Source: CAADGY01 sp900696665
GTDB taxonomy: Bacteria; Acidobacteriota; Terriglobia; Bryobacterales; Bryobacteraceae
Direction: 5' to 3'
DNA: 64,000 nt
Assembly: GCA_035063885.1 (NCBI GenBank)
Contig: JAPSFM010000013.1
Span: 1-64,000 of the forward strand
The notes under the pieces are model-generated. The model made no database searches, was not told the origin of the DNA, and saw nothing but the letters and a program-made list of their open reading frames with translations. Positions within the stretch are counted from its first letter, which is position 1; every line of letters begins with the position of its first letter. The translations under genes and the position numbers were made by a program. This document shows positions 52,118 to 62,100 of this stretch, in pieces.

Positions 52118-52678
52118 TCACCATCCCAGCACTGCAAGCAGGCGGCTGCAAAACGCGCGATTGTGTCCCGCCACGCTGGCCGGGGTTCCCGGATAGAACC
52201 AACCGTAATCGAGCCAGGTCAGCCGCTGCCCACACCACCTGAAGTTCTCGAGCTTGCCGTCGCCCATGGACAGGCCTGCCTTCGTACACTCGTCGCAGAA
52301 CGCCGACAACTGCCGAGCGAAGCGGGCAGGCTCTGGCAAAGGCAATCGCTTTCGGCGGTTGTCCTCTACCCAGGCTCTGCATATCCAGTGACGGAACGGG
52401 CTAGCGGCGCGCCCGTTTGAAAACGAAGTATCTGCCGTCCCGAAAGCGAATAACTCGGGCACAAAGCGGCTCCTGCACAGTACTTGGAGCGCATGCCTCT
52501 CGTTATCGAATATCGACGGTTCGGAAAACAGCTTGACCGCGGCCGGCACCCCCTTCCATCGAACACGAATCACAGGACCTGTACCCAGCAACGCATCGTC
52601 TTCGACGTCCGCGATAGCCGGATCGAGGCCGAGGACCCAGTTCCGTTGAGTGATGTCCAGCGTGTAAGGTACCGGCAT
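52118..52678 (-). CDS. Miniature protein-kinase-fold protein
   Basis: 186 aa, unusually small. It keeps the key set of a kinase fold in order: Lys49 (AAVKLF), Glu60 (NERHAL), catalytic-loop Asp140 and Asn145 (GDGKLENF) and metal-binding Asp157 of LTWLDYGW in place of DFG. A glycine loop may lie at LGTGPVIRV. Resembles the RIO/lipopolysaccharide-kinase group more than Ser/Thr kinases. Could phosphorylate Thr or a sugar, or serve as an ATP-binding partner. 11 nt after the radical-SAM-like pseudo-enzyme gene and 4 nt before the methyltransferase, all one operon. Confidence 0.68.
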   Translation of the reverse strand: MPVPYTLDITQRNWVLGLDPAIADVEDDALLGTGPVIRVRWKGVPAAVKLFSEPSIFDNERHALQVLCRSRFVPELFAFGTADTSFSNGRAASPFRHWICRAWVEDNRRKRLPLPEPARFARQLSAFCDECTKAGLSMGDGKLENFRWCGQRLTWLDYGWFYPGTPASVAGHNRAFCSRLLAVLGW

Positions 52679-52689
52679 GGTTTAACTGG

Positions 52690-53937
52690 TCAGGCACGAA
52701 TTCCCGCACCGCCCGCCTGTTCACGTTCCAGCACGTGCGCCAAGCTGGGACCGCGCAGCCGCAACATCGGGTTCAGAAGTTGAAGCAACTCGAAAACCTC
52801 ATTCACCGGTATCCGGCCAGACGGGCCCGGAGGCGCCCCCGGTACTGAAGCCGGCACGCTCCCGTCGAACCATGGCACAGCTCCTGAAACAAACATGCGC
52901 TCCCACGGTTCGGATGGGATGTAACCCGGCGATCCCGGCACGTTGTACCACCACTCGCAGCGCATGTCGGTGATGCCGTGCTTTGCCGCTATTCCCGCGA
53001 CATGATTTATGGACGCCACGGTGTCGTGTGCGTCTTCACCGGGTGCGCCGGCAAGAAGATGCACGGTGGTGTTCGCGGCCACGCCGGCACGCTCGATCTC
53101 GCGCACCGCGGCGGCGAATCGCTGCCGGGACTCGTCATCGCGCATGTTATCAGGCAGCAGTTCGAGCCACTTCACTTGCAGCAGGCTCAAGCTGGATGAA
53201 ACGGCTTCGTCCAGAACATCATCCGGCGATATCCGCAGTGCGAACCACGGCGCTACATCGTGCTGCCGCAGGACCGCCATGCTGAGTTCACCCAGCAGGT
53301 CCATTCCCGCCGCATTCCATCCTCCCGCCGGTCTATCGGCAACCATTAGCGGTGTGCGGCACGATCCGAGCGGGGCCGTCATAGACCGCATCCAGACCGC
53401 AAACTCCTCCGCACTCCGCCGCTGCTGCGATGGAGCGTTTGCCGGATGCGGCTGCGCTTCCAACGGGAATCCGAACACTTCATGAGTGGTAATGCCGATT
53501 TCCCATCTCGGCCAGAGAGCCAGGGCAGAGTCGTCCGGTAGTGGCAGTTCTTTCCAGCATTGCGGAACGAAAGAAGCTAACTCCGCGGCATGCTGGAAGC
53601 CCACAGAGGCTACCTGCTCCGGAAAGCAGTCGAGTAGCGGTCCTAGCGCGTAGAGCGGGCGGTCTCGCTTCGAGAGCAACTCCACGGACCGGAGTGCCGC
53701 ACTCCAGTTAAAAGCGTCAAGCCACGTGACAACGGCATCCGCTTGTTCCAGGTGGAGCAGGGAGGTTTCACCAGGGTCCCAGTGAGTCGATGGGAGCAAC
53801 TCCACGTCGACACCGGCCGAGCGCGCCCGGCCGGCCAGCGACACCAGCCCGGGCGGCGCACTTTCAGCACGAATCGCCACCCCACGGCTGTCAACGACAG
53901 GTATTTCAACAAAGGCCAGCCGCACCCGCCACCTCAC
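52690..53937 (-). CDS. Radical-SAM-like protein lacking the Fe-S cysteines (pseudo-enzyme)
   Basis: 415 aa from GTG at 53937; a second GTG at 53925 has GAGG 6 nt upstream and may be the true start. The N-terminus (AFVEIPVVDSRGVAIRAESA, PPGLVSLAGRARSAGVDVEL) resembles the cobalamin-binding domain of the two C-methyltransferases. The later segment LLPDNMRDDESRQRFAAAVR, then LLAGAPGEDAHDTVASINH matches the ILGTPGETPEDY end of their barrel. Only scattered cysteines occur and no CX3CX2C or CX7CX2C motif, so no cluster can form. Likely a partner or substrate-binding protein. Confidence 0.62.
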   Translation of the reverse strand: MRWRVRLAFVEIPVVDSRGVAIRAESAPPGLVSLAGRARSAGVDVELLPSTHWDPGETSLLHLEQADAVVTWLDAFNWSAALRSVELLSKRDRPLYALGPLLDCFPEQVASVGFQHAAELASFVPQCWKELPLPDDSALALWPRWEIGITTHEVFGFPLEAQPHPANAPSQQRRSAEEFAVWMRSMTAPLGSCRTPLMVADRPAGGWNAAGMDLLGELSMAVLRQHDVAPWFALRISPDDVLDEAVSSSLSLLQVKWLELLPDNMRDDESRQRFAAAVREIERAGVAANTTVHLLAGAPGEDAHDTVASINHVAGIAAKHGITDMRCEWWYNVPGSPGYIPSEPWERMFVSGAVPWFDGSVPASVPGAPPGPSGRIPVNEVFELLQLLNPMLRLRGPSLAHVLEREQAGGAGIRA

Positions 53938-53959
53938 AAGCTCGCATGAACTTCTCTCT

Positions 53960-53987
53960 AATATACCCGCGTGAGATAGAAATACAA
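53960..53987 (-). promoter_or_regulatory. Putative promoter of the minus-strand half of the RiPP cluster
   Basis: On the minus strand TTGTAT (53987-53982) and TATATT (53965-53960) are 16 nt apart, 23 nt before the GTG start at 53937. Match to the -35 consensus is fair and to the -10 consensus good. Confidence 0.4.
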
Positions 53988-54383
53988 GTATTCAAGCGTA
54001 GCAATTCGCATTGAAAAGAAGACACGCGAGCACTTTCTTCCAGCCATTATCTGATGAAGAACCGTGAATCATGCTCGAACGGTTCGGCAGAATGCGGCCG
54101 GATCCTTGCACATTGCGGACGCTGAGGGTTGATCAGCCGGTTCGATTCAGCCGGAGTGAAAGCCGAAGGAGCGACAAGGACCGCCGCACGCGATCACGGA
54201 TGAGACGTCATCGATCCCGGCAAGTCCCAGCGATGGCGGACTCCGGGGCTAGTCTGATGGAAACAGCTTTGGGGAAATCGAAATTCGTGAAATACTGTCC
54301 GAAACCTCAGCCATTCCTTCCAGGGGGATAGCGCCAGACGCTGCTACCCTATTGAAAGTGGATGCGGTTAGTTAGTCAGAACC
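53988..54383. other. Noncoding stretch between RiPP cluster and tRNA
   Basis: About 400 bp without a gene I can support. Short frames exist but are Arg-rich and lack a ribosome site or similarity. It marks the right boundary of the RiPP cluster and lies next to the 3' end of a tRNA gene, a common site of integration, but I see no direct repeat of the tRNA end. Confidence 0.5.
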
Positions 54384-54457
54384 TGGCTGGGAGGCAGGGA
54401 CTCGAACCCCGATACGCAGATCCAGAGTCTGCAGTCTTACCGTTAGACGACCTCCCA
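54384..54457 (-). tRNA. tRNA-Gln (anticodon CUG)
   Basis: Minus-strand cloverleaf with acceptor TGGGAGG/CCTCCCA, D-arm GTC..GAC, anticodon stem GCAGA/TCTGC with loop CTCTGGA (anticodon CTG, so Gln), T-arm CGGGG-TTCGAGT-CCCTG, discriminator G and an encoded CCA end. All stems pair. Confidence 0.93.
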
Positions 54458-54536
54458 ACTATTCTGATTCTAGCATTTGCGGAAACGTCTCCCGTAATAA
54501 TCAGGAACGGCGCCGGACAACGGCCCGATTGCCGCT

Positions 54537-57500
54537 TCAGAAGTAAAATTTCGCGGCAATCATGATCTGCCGCGGCAGGCCGGCCTGCGTTGTTATGGTT
54601 CCGAACGCGCGGCTGGGCAGCGCGTTGATGGGCTTACCTGGATTCATCTGGTTGAATACATTCTGCTCTTCAAAGCGCAGTTGCAGATACCGCGATTCTG
54701 TCCCCAGACTGATGTTCTTGAGCAGAGCAAAGTCCCATTGGCTGAATCCGGCCCCGCGCATGCCATGCAGCGTGCTGCCCACGGTTCCAATCTCCATGTC
54801 CTTGGTGGGCCGGAATGCGTCGGGATTAAAATATGGAGTGAATCCCGCCGATCCTTCCAGCGCGGTATGCGCCGAAACGTTGTTGTCATACGCGACCCGC
54901 GGCTCGATAAAGGACGGCCGCCCCAACTTGCCTTGTCCAATCGTGATGTAGTTCCGGCAAAAGCCAGGCGCGCAAATTAACGAAAACGGTTGACCGCCAC
55001 GGTAGAGTGTGGTGCCTGCCATACTCCAGCCGCCGATGAAGCCATTGATAACGCGGTTCGTGGTAGCGGCGAATCGCTTGCCACGGCCGAACGGCAACTC
55101 CAGCACGTAATTGAACAGGAAGCGATGGGTAACATCGTAATCCGAGAGGCCGTAGATTTCTTTCATCGGCTGGTTCGCCTGCGGCGGGCCGTTGCTGTTC
55201 CCGATGGCGCCTACGTTGTGAATTCCCTCGGCGCCGACACCTCCTCCGGCGTGCAGCGCTTTGCCGAACGTGTAATTGGACAGAAAGCTGAAACCGTTCG
55301 AGAAACGCCGCTCAATCTGCACGTAGGCGGAATTGAAGTTGGAATAACCCAGCGGGTCGTTCACCGCCCAAAGCTCACGCCATAGCGGCATCACCTGCAT
55401 GATGCGTCCCAGGAAGTTGGTCTTTCCACCCTGCGTCGTGTTCGGAGGGATCTGCCCATAGAACGGGTTCGTCACTTGTTTGTTCAAGTTTGTGCCCAGC
55501 GTTTTGCCTAAGACGTCGTACGCATTGCGCACGCTGTGCAAATTACCGAAAAACGGCAGCTTGCGTCCGAAGTTGCCGTTATAGGCCACCTCTAATACCC
55601 ACGTGTTCGATCCGGATCCGAACTCACGTTGGATATTCAACTGCGCTACATGTTCATAGCCCGGGAACTGGTCCACCGCCGGAACCACAAACCAGTTGCC
55701 CAGCGTCGAGTAGTTGAGCCTCTGCACATCGCGCGTGAATGGCACGTAGCCCAGCCCGCCCGGCAGCGGATTGCTGAAACTCGCCGGGTATGTCAGGCCC
55801 CCATCCGGCGTGCCGTCCTGGCTCAAACGGGCAAAGTCGCCAAAGCCGACATTGTCCACCGCCGACGCAAGAAACCGGTCGCCGGTCATGGTCAGATACA
55901 CCTTGCCATAGCTGCCCCGAACCACCGTTCGCGGGAGCGCCTGGTACGCGAAGCCGATGCGCGGTGCAATATTGTAGTTGTATCTCTTCTGGATCGTGCG
56001 GCCAGGATAATCGGCGGTGCCCATCAGCGCTGCACGTCCATAGATGCCTTTTGAGATCCAGTCCGGGGCAGCGAAACTGACGCCGGCCTCACGCTGTGCC
56101 AAATCCCATGACCAGCCTTCGTTCGGCTTAATATCCCAACGGTAGTTGGAATCCCAGTAGATTTGCCGGTCGAAGCGCTCTGTCCGGGGCGGCTCATAGT
56201 CCCACCGCAGGCCCAGGTTAATTGTCAGCTTGGGCGTTATTTTCCAATCGTCCTGAAGATAGGCGCCCTGGTAGGCCTGTAGTGACGCCGGCCCCGCAAC
56301 TTGCACTCCCTGGCCCCATGATGCAATCCCCAACAGGAAACTGGCCATCGGATGCCCGGTCACCGGGTTGTCATAGAACTGCGATGTTACACGCCGTTCC
56401 GTTGCCAGGCTGAAGCTGCCGCCATTGGTCACATTCGAGTAATAGCGGCGGTGTTCCCAGCCGAACTTGAACGTATGCTTGCTCCACAACTTCTGAAAAG
56501 AGATTGATCCGGTGTAGCTGGTATCACGGGCGTCATTCACATTTCCGCCGCCCAGCGACAGGATGTGGCTGCCCGTACCGAGATTCGGCACGCGGCTACT
56601 GGTGGTTCCCAGCAGATTGAGGACTTGCGCCGGCAGGTTCCAGCCTCCCGAATCCGCATCCACCTCGTTGCCGCTGAACGTCTGGGATCGCACCACACCG
56701 CCGCGGAGATTCAGAATCATCGACGGCGTCAATGCCACTGTGTGATCGAGGGAAATGGTGTAGGCTTCCCCCCTGGTCACATTGACAGGTTGTAACGCAC
56801 CGTACCAACGCGTGTTTCCCGAGTTGCTGTCGAAGTAAGAGACCGTCCCGTGCGTCGAATGCCGCACACTCCAGTTTTGATCCACTCGCCCAGTCCAGCG
56901 GTTGTTGTCGGCCGGGTTCGAAACGGACCCGATGAAATTGCCTTCGTTGTTCGAGCCGGGCAACGGCGGGCGATTGGGTTGGGGATAGTATCCCATGTAG
57001 ATGCTCGCGAGCGCGTCAAAGCGGGACTGGGGTATGCGGTTTGCAGGAAACGGATCGCGGCGCACGCGCGCTCCGTCAATCCGGGAAGTGAGCGGATCGA
57101 AGATCTGCACCGAAGTTCCACCGTCCAGCACGCTCTGTGAAAAGTCCCCCTGCCGTTCCAGTTCGGTCGGCACGGAGCCCAGCGCCACGTTGTTGCCCGT
57201 CCGCCGCCGCGTGCCTTCGTAATTCAGAAAAAAGAATGTCCTGTCACGGCCGTTATAAAGCTTCGGAATACTCACCGGTCCGCCAAAGGTGCCGCCGAAC
57301 ACGTTGTCGTGAAATACACCCTTCTTCCTCCCGAATCGATTGGTATTCCAGTCAGACGCGTTCAGCTTGTCGTTCCGGAAAAATTCGTATACCGAGCCAT
57401 GGTATTGATTCGTTCCGGACCGGCTGACCACTTGCACCGCACCGCCCGACAGACGCCCATATTCAGCCGACAATCCATTAGTGATCACCTTGAATTCCGC

Positions 57501-58118
57501 GATGGCCTCGCGCGACGGCACCGACGGCGGCACATCATGCAGATAGCCCGTGGTCACCGGAACACCGTCGATAAAATACTCGATCTGCTTGCTGCGGCTT
57601 CCGTTGATCCGCAGGTCACCCTGGTTGCTGCCGGAGACGTTGGGTGTCAGAAATACGAAAGCCAGTGGATCACGGTTATACTGCGGCAAGTCCTGAATAC
57701 GCCTGTTCTCGATTACCAGTCCCGCCTGTGCGTCTTCGGTCCGGATAAGCGGCACCTCGGCCGTCACGGTCACCCGATCGGTCGCGGAGCCTACCTCAAG
57801 TGCGATAGCAAGTGCGATCCGGTCGCCGACCCGCAGCACCAGGCCGTCGCGCTCCGCCGTGCGGAATCCCTGGAAGGAGGCTGTCAGGGTGTATTCACCC
57901 GGAATCAGGCTCGTAACACTAAATCGCCCGTCGGCGCTCGATTGCGTCGTATGCGTGACATTCGTCGCCACATTGCGAACCGACACCTGTGCGCCCGGTA
58001 TTACCGCGCCCGATGGATCGTTTATCTGGCCGGAAATGCTGGCATTTCCGGTTTGCGCGTGCGCTACCGTTGCTATTGCGCCACAGGCAATAAGCATGCC
58101 AATCGTCCATAGCTTCAT
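54537..58118 (-). CDS. Oar-like TonB-dependent outer-membrane receptor
   Basis: 1193 aa. Signal peptide MKLWTIGMLIACGAIATVAH, a carboxypeptidase-regulatory-like domain (SISGQINDPSGAVIPGAQVS) at about 28-105, a TonB plug (LPQYNRDPLAFVFLTPNVSG, GGAVQVVSRSGTNQYHGSVY) and a long beta-barrel ending AAKFYF, with the terminal Phe of outer-membrane proteins. This design is abundant in Acidobacteria and is thought to import glycans or peptides. A good ribosome site (GGGGAG, 7 nt from ATG) follows a hairpin-forming leader. No SusD partner or TonB genes nearby. Confidence 0.92.
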   Translation of the reverse strand: MKLWTIGMLIACGAIATVAHAQTGNASISGQINDPSGAVIPGAQVSVRNVATNVTHTTQSSADGRFSVTSLIPGEYTLTASFQGFRTAERDGLVLRVGDRIALAIALEVGSATDRVTVTAEVPLIRTEDAQAGLVIENRRIQDLPQYNRDPLAFVFLTPNVSGSNQGDLRINGSRSKQIEYFIDGVPVTTGYLHDVPPSVPSREAIAEFKVITNGLSAEYGRLSGGAVQVVSRSGTNQYHGSVYEFFRNDKLNASDWNTNRFGRKKGVFHDNVFGGTFGGPVSIPKLYNGRDRTFFFLNYEGTRRRTGNNVALGSVPTELERQGDFSQSVLDGGTSVQIFDPLTSRIDGARVRRDPFPANRIPQSRFDALASIYMGYYPQPNRPPLPGSNNEGNFIGSVSNPADNNRWTGRVDQNWSVRHSTHGTVSYFDSNSGNTRWYGALQPVNVTRGEAYTISLDHTVALTPSMILNLRGGVVRSQTFSGNEVDADSGGWNLPAQVLNLLGTTSSRVPNLGTGSHILSLGGGNVNDARDTSYTGSISFQKLWSKHTFKFGWEHRRYYSNVTNGGSFSLATERRVTSQFYDNPVTGHPMASFLLGIASWGQGVQVAGPASLQAYQGAYLQDDWKITPKLTINLGLRWDYEPPRTERFDRQIYWDSNYRWDIKPNEGWSWDLAQREAGVSFAAPDWISKGIYGRAALMGTADYPGRTIQKRYNYNIAPRIGFAYQALPRTVVRGSYGKVYLTMTGDRFLASAVDNVGFGDFARLSQDGTPDGGLTYPASFSNPLPGGLGYVPFTRDVQRLNYSTLGNWFVVPAVDQFPGYEHVAQLNIQREFGSGSNTWVLEVAYNGNFGRKLPFFGNLHSVRNAYDVLGKTLGTNLNKQVTNPFYGQIPPNTTQGGKTNFLGRIMQVMPLWRELWAVNDPLGYSNFNSAYVQIERRFSNGFSFLSNYTFGKALHAGGGVGAEGIHNVGAIGNSNGPPQANQPMKEIYGLSDYDVTHRFLFNYVLELPFGRGKRFAATTNRVINGFIGGWSMAGTTLYRGGQPFSLICAPGFCRNYITIGQGKLGRPSFIEPRVAYDNNVSAHTALEGSAGFTPYFNPDAFRPTKDMEIGTVGSTLHGMRGAGFSQWDFALLKNISLGTESRYLQLRFEEQNVFNQMNPGKPINALPSRAFGTITTQAGLPRQIMIAAKFYF

Positions 58119-58134
58119 CGCATAGCTCCCCGAT

Positions 58135-58166
58135 ATTCCGTGAATGGATTCGACATTTCACGGAAT
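58135..58166. promoter_or_regulatory. Inverted repeat in the leader of the TonB receptor gene
   Basis: Perfect 10-bp arms ATTCCGTGAA (58135-58144) and TTCACGGAAT (58157-58166) around a 12-nt loop. The arm nearest the gene ends 3 nt before the GGGGAG ribosome site. As RNA it would form a stem next to that site; as DNA it could be an operator. Confidence 0.6.
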
Positions 58167-58196
58167 GCGTTAAGCTGGGCTTTCCCAGTCCCGGAA

Positions 58197-58225
58197 AGTA
58201 TATATCCAATTTCATGAAACGTCCA
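58197..58225 (-). promoter_or_regulatory. Putative sigma-70-type promoter of the TonB receptor gene
   Basis: On the minus strand TGGACG (58225-58220) and TATACT (58202-58197), 17 nt apart; the -10 matches 5 of 6. Transcription from about 58190 would include the inverted repeat in a leader of roughly 70 nt. Confidence 0.45.
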
Positions 58226-58263
58226 TTGAATTTGGCGCAGTATCACCAAACGCGGCCCGCCGC

Positions 58264-59133
58264 ATGACAAGCCGGACGAAGAGCCGATTGCTGCTGCTTG
58301 CCGCGGCGGTTTCCTTCTCGACCGGCGGCGCGCTGATCAAGTCGAGCGCGCTGAACGGGTGGCAGGTCTCCAGCTTGCGGTCGGGGATCGCGGCGCTGAC
58401 GCTGTATCTATTCCTGCCGCAGGTCCGGCGCGTCCGGAACTGGCGCCTACTTCCAGTGGGACTCGCCTACGCGTCGATGCTCATCCTGTATGTGATATCG
58501 ACGAAGCTGACCACTGCGGCGAACGCTATCTTCCTGCAATCCACGGCGCCGTTGTATCTGCTGCTGCTCAGTCCCCTGCTGCTCCACGAACGAATCCGGC
58601 GTGGCGACGCCGTTTTCATGACATCGATTGCCGCCGGCCTGGCATTATTCTTTGTAGGCACTGAACCTCCGCTGACCAGTGCCCCGAATCCGGCAACCGG
58701 CAACTTACTGGGAGCCGCCTCGGGCATGGCGTGGGCACTGACACTCGCCGGTCTCCGTTGGCTTGGGCGGAGCGATCCGGCAGGCAACGTCACGCTCGCG
58801 CCGGTTTTGGTAGGCAATGCCCTCGCATCTCTGGTTTGCCTGCCCATGGGACTTCCCCTTTACGGGTTCGGAGTGAAAGATGCGTTCATCGTGCTGTATT
58901 TGGGAATCGTCCAAATCGGCCTTTCCTATGTTTTGCTGACGCGCGCCATCCGGCACGTGCCTGCCTTCGAGGCCGCGACCATTCTGCTCGCCGAGCCCGC
59001 GTTGAATCCCGTTTGGGCATGGATGGTTCACGGGGAGCGTCCGGGGCGCTGGTCTCTCGCCGGAGGCGTAGTGATCCTGACGGCGACGCTGGTGCACACC
59101 CACGCTGCATCGCGGAGACCACCAGCCGGTTGA
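58264..59133 (+). CDS. EamA (DMT) family transporter
   Basis: 289 aa with ten hydrophobic segments in two repeats of five, as usual for EamA/RhaT drug/metabolite carriers (GGALIKSSALNGWQVSSLRS, LQSTAPLYLLLLSPLLLHER, FEAATILLAEPALNPVWAWM). Both repeats carry the Glu/Pro helix end typical of the family. Could export amino acids or nucleoside-like compounds. It is divergent from the TonB receptor, stands alone otherwise, and is 5 kb from the RiPP cluster, so export of that product is unlikely. Confidence 0.88.
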   Translation: MTSRTKSRLLLLAAAVSFSTGGALIKSSALNGWQVSSLRSGIAALTLYLFLPQVRRVRNWRLLPVGLAYASMLILYVISTKLTTAANAIFLQSTAPLYLLLLSPLLLHERIRRGDAVFMTSIAAGLALFFVGTEPPLTSAPNPATGNLLGAASGMAWALTLAGLRWLGRSDPAGNVTLAPVLVGNALASLVCLPMGLPLYGFGVKDAFIVLYLGIVQIGLSYVLLTRAIRHVPAFEAATILLAEPALNPVWAWMVHGERPGRWSLAGGVVILTATLVHTHAASRRPPAG

Positions 59134-59153
59134 AAAGCCGGCAGCCACCTTCG

Positions 59154-62100
59154 TCAGAACGCCTGGCCGATGCTGAAGAAAAGACGTCCGCCGGCCTCGC
59201 CGGTCCTGCGGTCGAGTTTGTGTCCGTAATCCAGACGCAGCAGGAACCACGGCGTGCGGGCGCGCAGCCCCACACCCGCTGTTTTGCGTATCTCGCCGGG
59301 GTCGAAATCGCCCAGCCTGCGGTACACGTTTCCGAGGTCCACGAATCCGACGGCGTCGAAAATGCTAATCAGAGGCATCCGGATCTCGTTATTGACAATC
59401 AACATCGCCTCACCGCCGAGCGGGTCGCCCAAAGCGCCGATCGGGCCCAGTGCATTCTGTGGAAATCCCCGCATATTCGTTCCGCCCCCGGCAAAGAAAC
59501 GTTCGCTCAGAACCAGGTCCTGCCCGCCCAGTCCGCTGCCCACCCCAACGCGGACCGCTCCAGCATAAACAAGCCTCGATTTCCGGATTCCGCTCCACGG
59601 AATTTCGGTTGGCTTGCTCAGCGGGACGTAGCGAAAATACTGGCCGAAGTATTTAACAAATCGCAGTTGGGATCCCAGCGACTCGGGCGCATATTCTAAG
59701 GCGTGCGACATGAAGGAGCCCCTTGTCGCATCAAGCATATCGTCGCGCGTATCACGCGTCAGGGCCGCCGTCAGCGGTGCTATTCGAAGACGAACATCAA
59801 ACGGAAACAGCGGATCCTGTTCTCGCAGGTAAGTCCTCGTATTCTCCATCCGGTAACCGTAGCTGAGTATGTACCGGTCCCCCAGGTGGCTCTCCTGTTG
59901 GATACTAATGCCCACGCGATCCGTGTTGAATCCGGATCCATCGAGCGTGTCATCCGAGCCATTATCCGTGTTGCGAACTATTTCGCGCCGGGCAAACGCG
60001 CCAAACGTGGTTTGCACCGGGAACCGCCGCAGCAGGGGCTGACTGAAATACAGCCGCGCCTCCTGAAGATCGCTGTCATAACGTGTCCGCAGTCCAACTA
60101 CACGCGCGCTTCCGAGTGAATTGCGGTTCGATATGTCGGCAATCACACCGGGACCGCGTTCCGTATCAAAGAATCCGCCGTAGCGCATGCGGAACGGCTG
60201 GACTTCGTGAACCTTCACCAGCAGCCGCATCGGACGTTGATTCCGAGGAGCATCCGGAACCTCGACATCTTCCCGCTCGATGTAAACCACAGAGAAGGCG
60301 CCCGTGTTGTAGAGATTGCGGCGCGACTCGGCCAACTTGGTCAGCGTCAGCGGATCTCCCGGCTTCATCGCTACCTGGGTGCGAATCAGGTTCTGGCTTG
60401 TACGGTCGTTTCCTGTAACCACGATTTCCCGGACTATGGACTGGCGATTCTCGTTGATTTGAAATACCAGATTCACCACTCCGCCCGCGGTCTTCTTTTC
60501 CGTGGTGTAAGAAAACTCCGCATCGTTGTAGGCCTTGGCCTGATAGAGTTCCTCGAGCTTTTCAATCGACCTCTCGCGCAGGTCCGGCTTGTACACCGCG
60601 CCGCTCTGAAGCGGGATTTCCCGCCGGAGCATCCCGGTTTCGTAAATTGAATTTCCGGTGAATGCCAGGTTCCCGACTTTGTACAGCGGACCTTCGGTAA
60701 TGGGGACGACCACTCGCCCGGTACGGGTGGCTTCATCCAGCTCAGAGCGCGGCGTGTCCACCTTGGCATCCAGATAGCCCTGCTCACGGTAGTAGCGCGT
60801 CAACAGGTCCGTTACTTTATTCGGATCGGTGTAGATGGCAATCTCCATGTCCTGCTCGCCGATCAGGTCCTCAAGCGTTGAAGACTCGATACCGCCGGCG
60901 CCCTCGAACACCAGTTTCACGTCGCGGTAACGCAGGCCGGGTTGGATCTCGAACAATACCCGTTTCCGGTTCTCCGCCGGAAACGTGATTCGGTAGCCGG
61001 CCGTGCCGCGGACAAAGCCGTCCTTGATGAGAGCGTTCCGGATCTCTGCCATCGCGTCGTCGGCGCGGGCCGCATCAAACACGCCATCTTTCCAGAGCTC
61101 ACGTATGCGATCCCGCACGTCTCCCGGAACATCCCACCCCTCATATACGAACTGCACTGCCGGTCCCTGTTCGATATTCACCGTAAGATCCACTGTCGAA
61201 TCGTGAACCTGGCGGCTCATGCGGACTTGCGACTCCAGCAGATTCCGGTTCGCATAGAAGCTCTCCAGCCGATCGAGCCCTCTCCGGACTTTGAAGAAGT
61301 CGTAGTCGTTCCCCTGTTTGACCTTGAACCTGCCGGCGAGTTGCTGCGTGGAGAAATCCGTGTTGCCCTGGAACGATACGTTCCCCACTTTACGTTGCAG
61401 CCGCTGCGCGGCGGTCTGCTCCGCTCCGGATACACTGCCGAACTGGAGATCGTGGCGGAACTCCATACGGTAGCTGTTGTCCTGCTGTCTTACAACCTGG
61501 GTCTGGAACCGCTTGGTGATGTCATATTGGCCGATCCAGATCTGGTCCGAGCTGTTGGACAGGTCCATGGAATAGATAAGTTTCAGATCGTTCGTGATGT
61601 CCTGTCCCACAGTGAGGCGGGCCGTCGGATCGTCTTCGGCGGCGATCAGGCTCGGCTCGATACGCACCTCGCTCAGGCCGAGGGTTCGTTCGAGACTGCT
61701 ACCTAGCGTACCGCTGACTCTGCCCGCCAGGTAGGAAAGCATCTGCTCCTTGGCGACATCCACTTCGGCTCCACGCACCTCCTCCAGCGTTCGGCCGGTC
61801 AGCAGCACCGCCAGGATGTCGGGTTCGGGGAGCGGTGGGTCGGAAGTGAGAGTCGTCTTCGTGTCACCGGGGTCGCCGGCGATTTGAAGCGTGATGTCGT
61901 AGCCGCTGGCTTTTGTCTGGGCCAGTATGTCCAGGGACGGCTCGATGCGCTGCTCACCTGTGAACGTAATGACGCCCCGTTCCACGAGATAAGTGCGTTC
62001 ATTCAGATACAGCTCGCCGCCTTCCTCCAGGGTGATGCGCCCCGACATCCCGGGCTGGTAGTACGTTCCGAGCAGCCGGACATCGACATTAATTGCCGCC

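Noticed and set aside
44992..53987. Calling the cluster a proteusin or polytheonamide locus
   Set aside because: The precursor has no convincing full nitrile-hydratase leader and its repeat is internal, and the epimerase identity of the SPASM-like enzyme is unproven; only an analogy is justified.
54384..54457. Integrated element ending at the tRNA-Gln gene
   Set aside because: No integrase and no direct repeat of the tRNA 3' end was found in the window.
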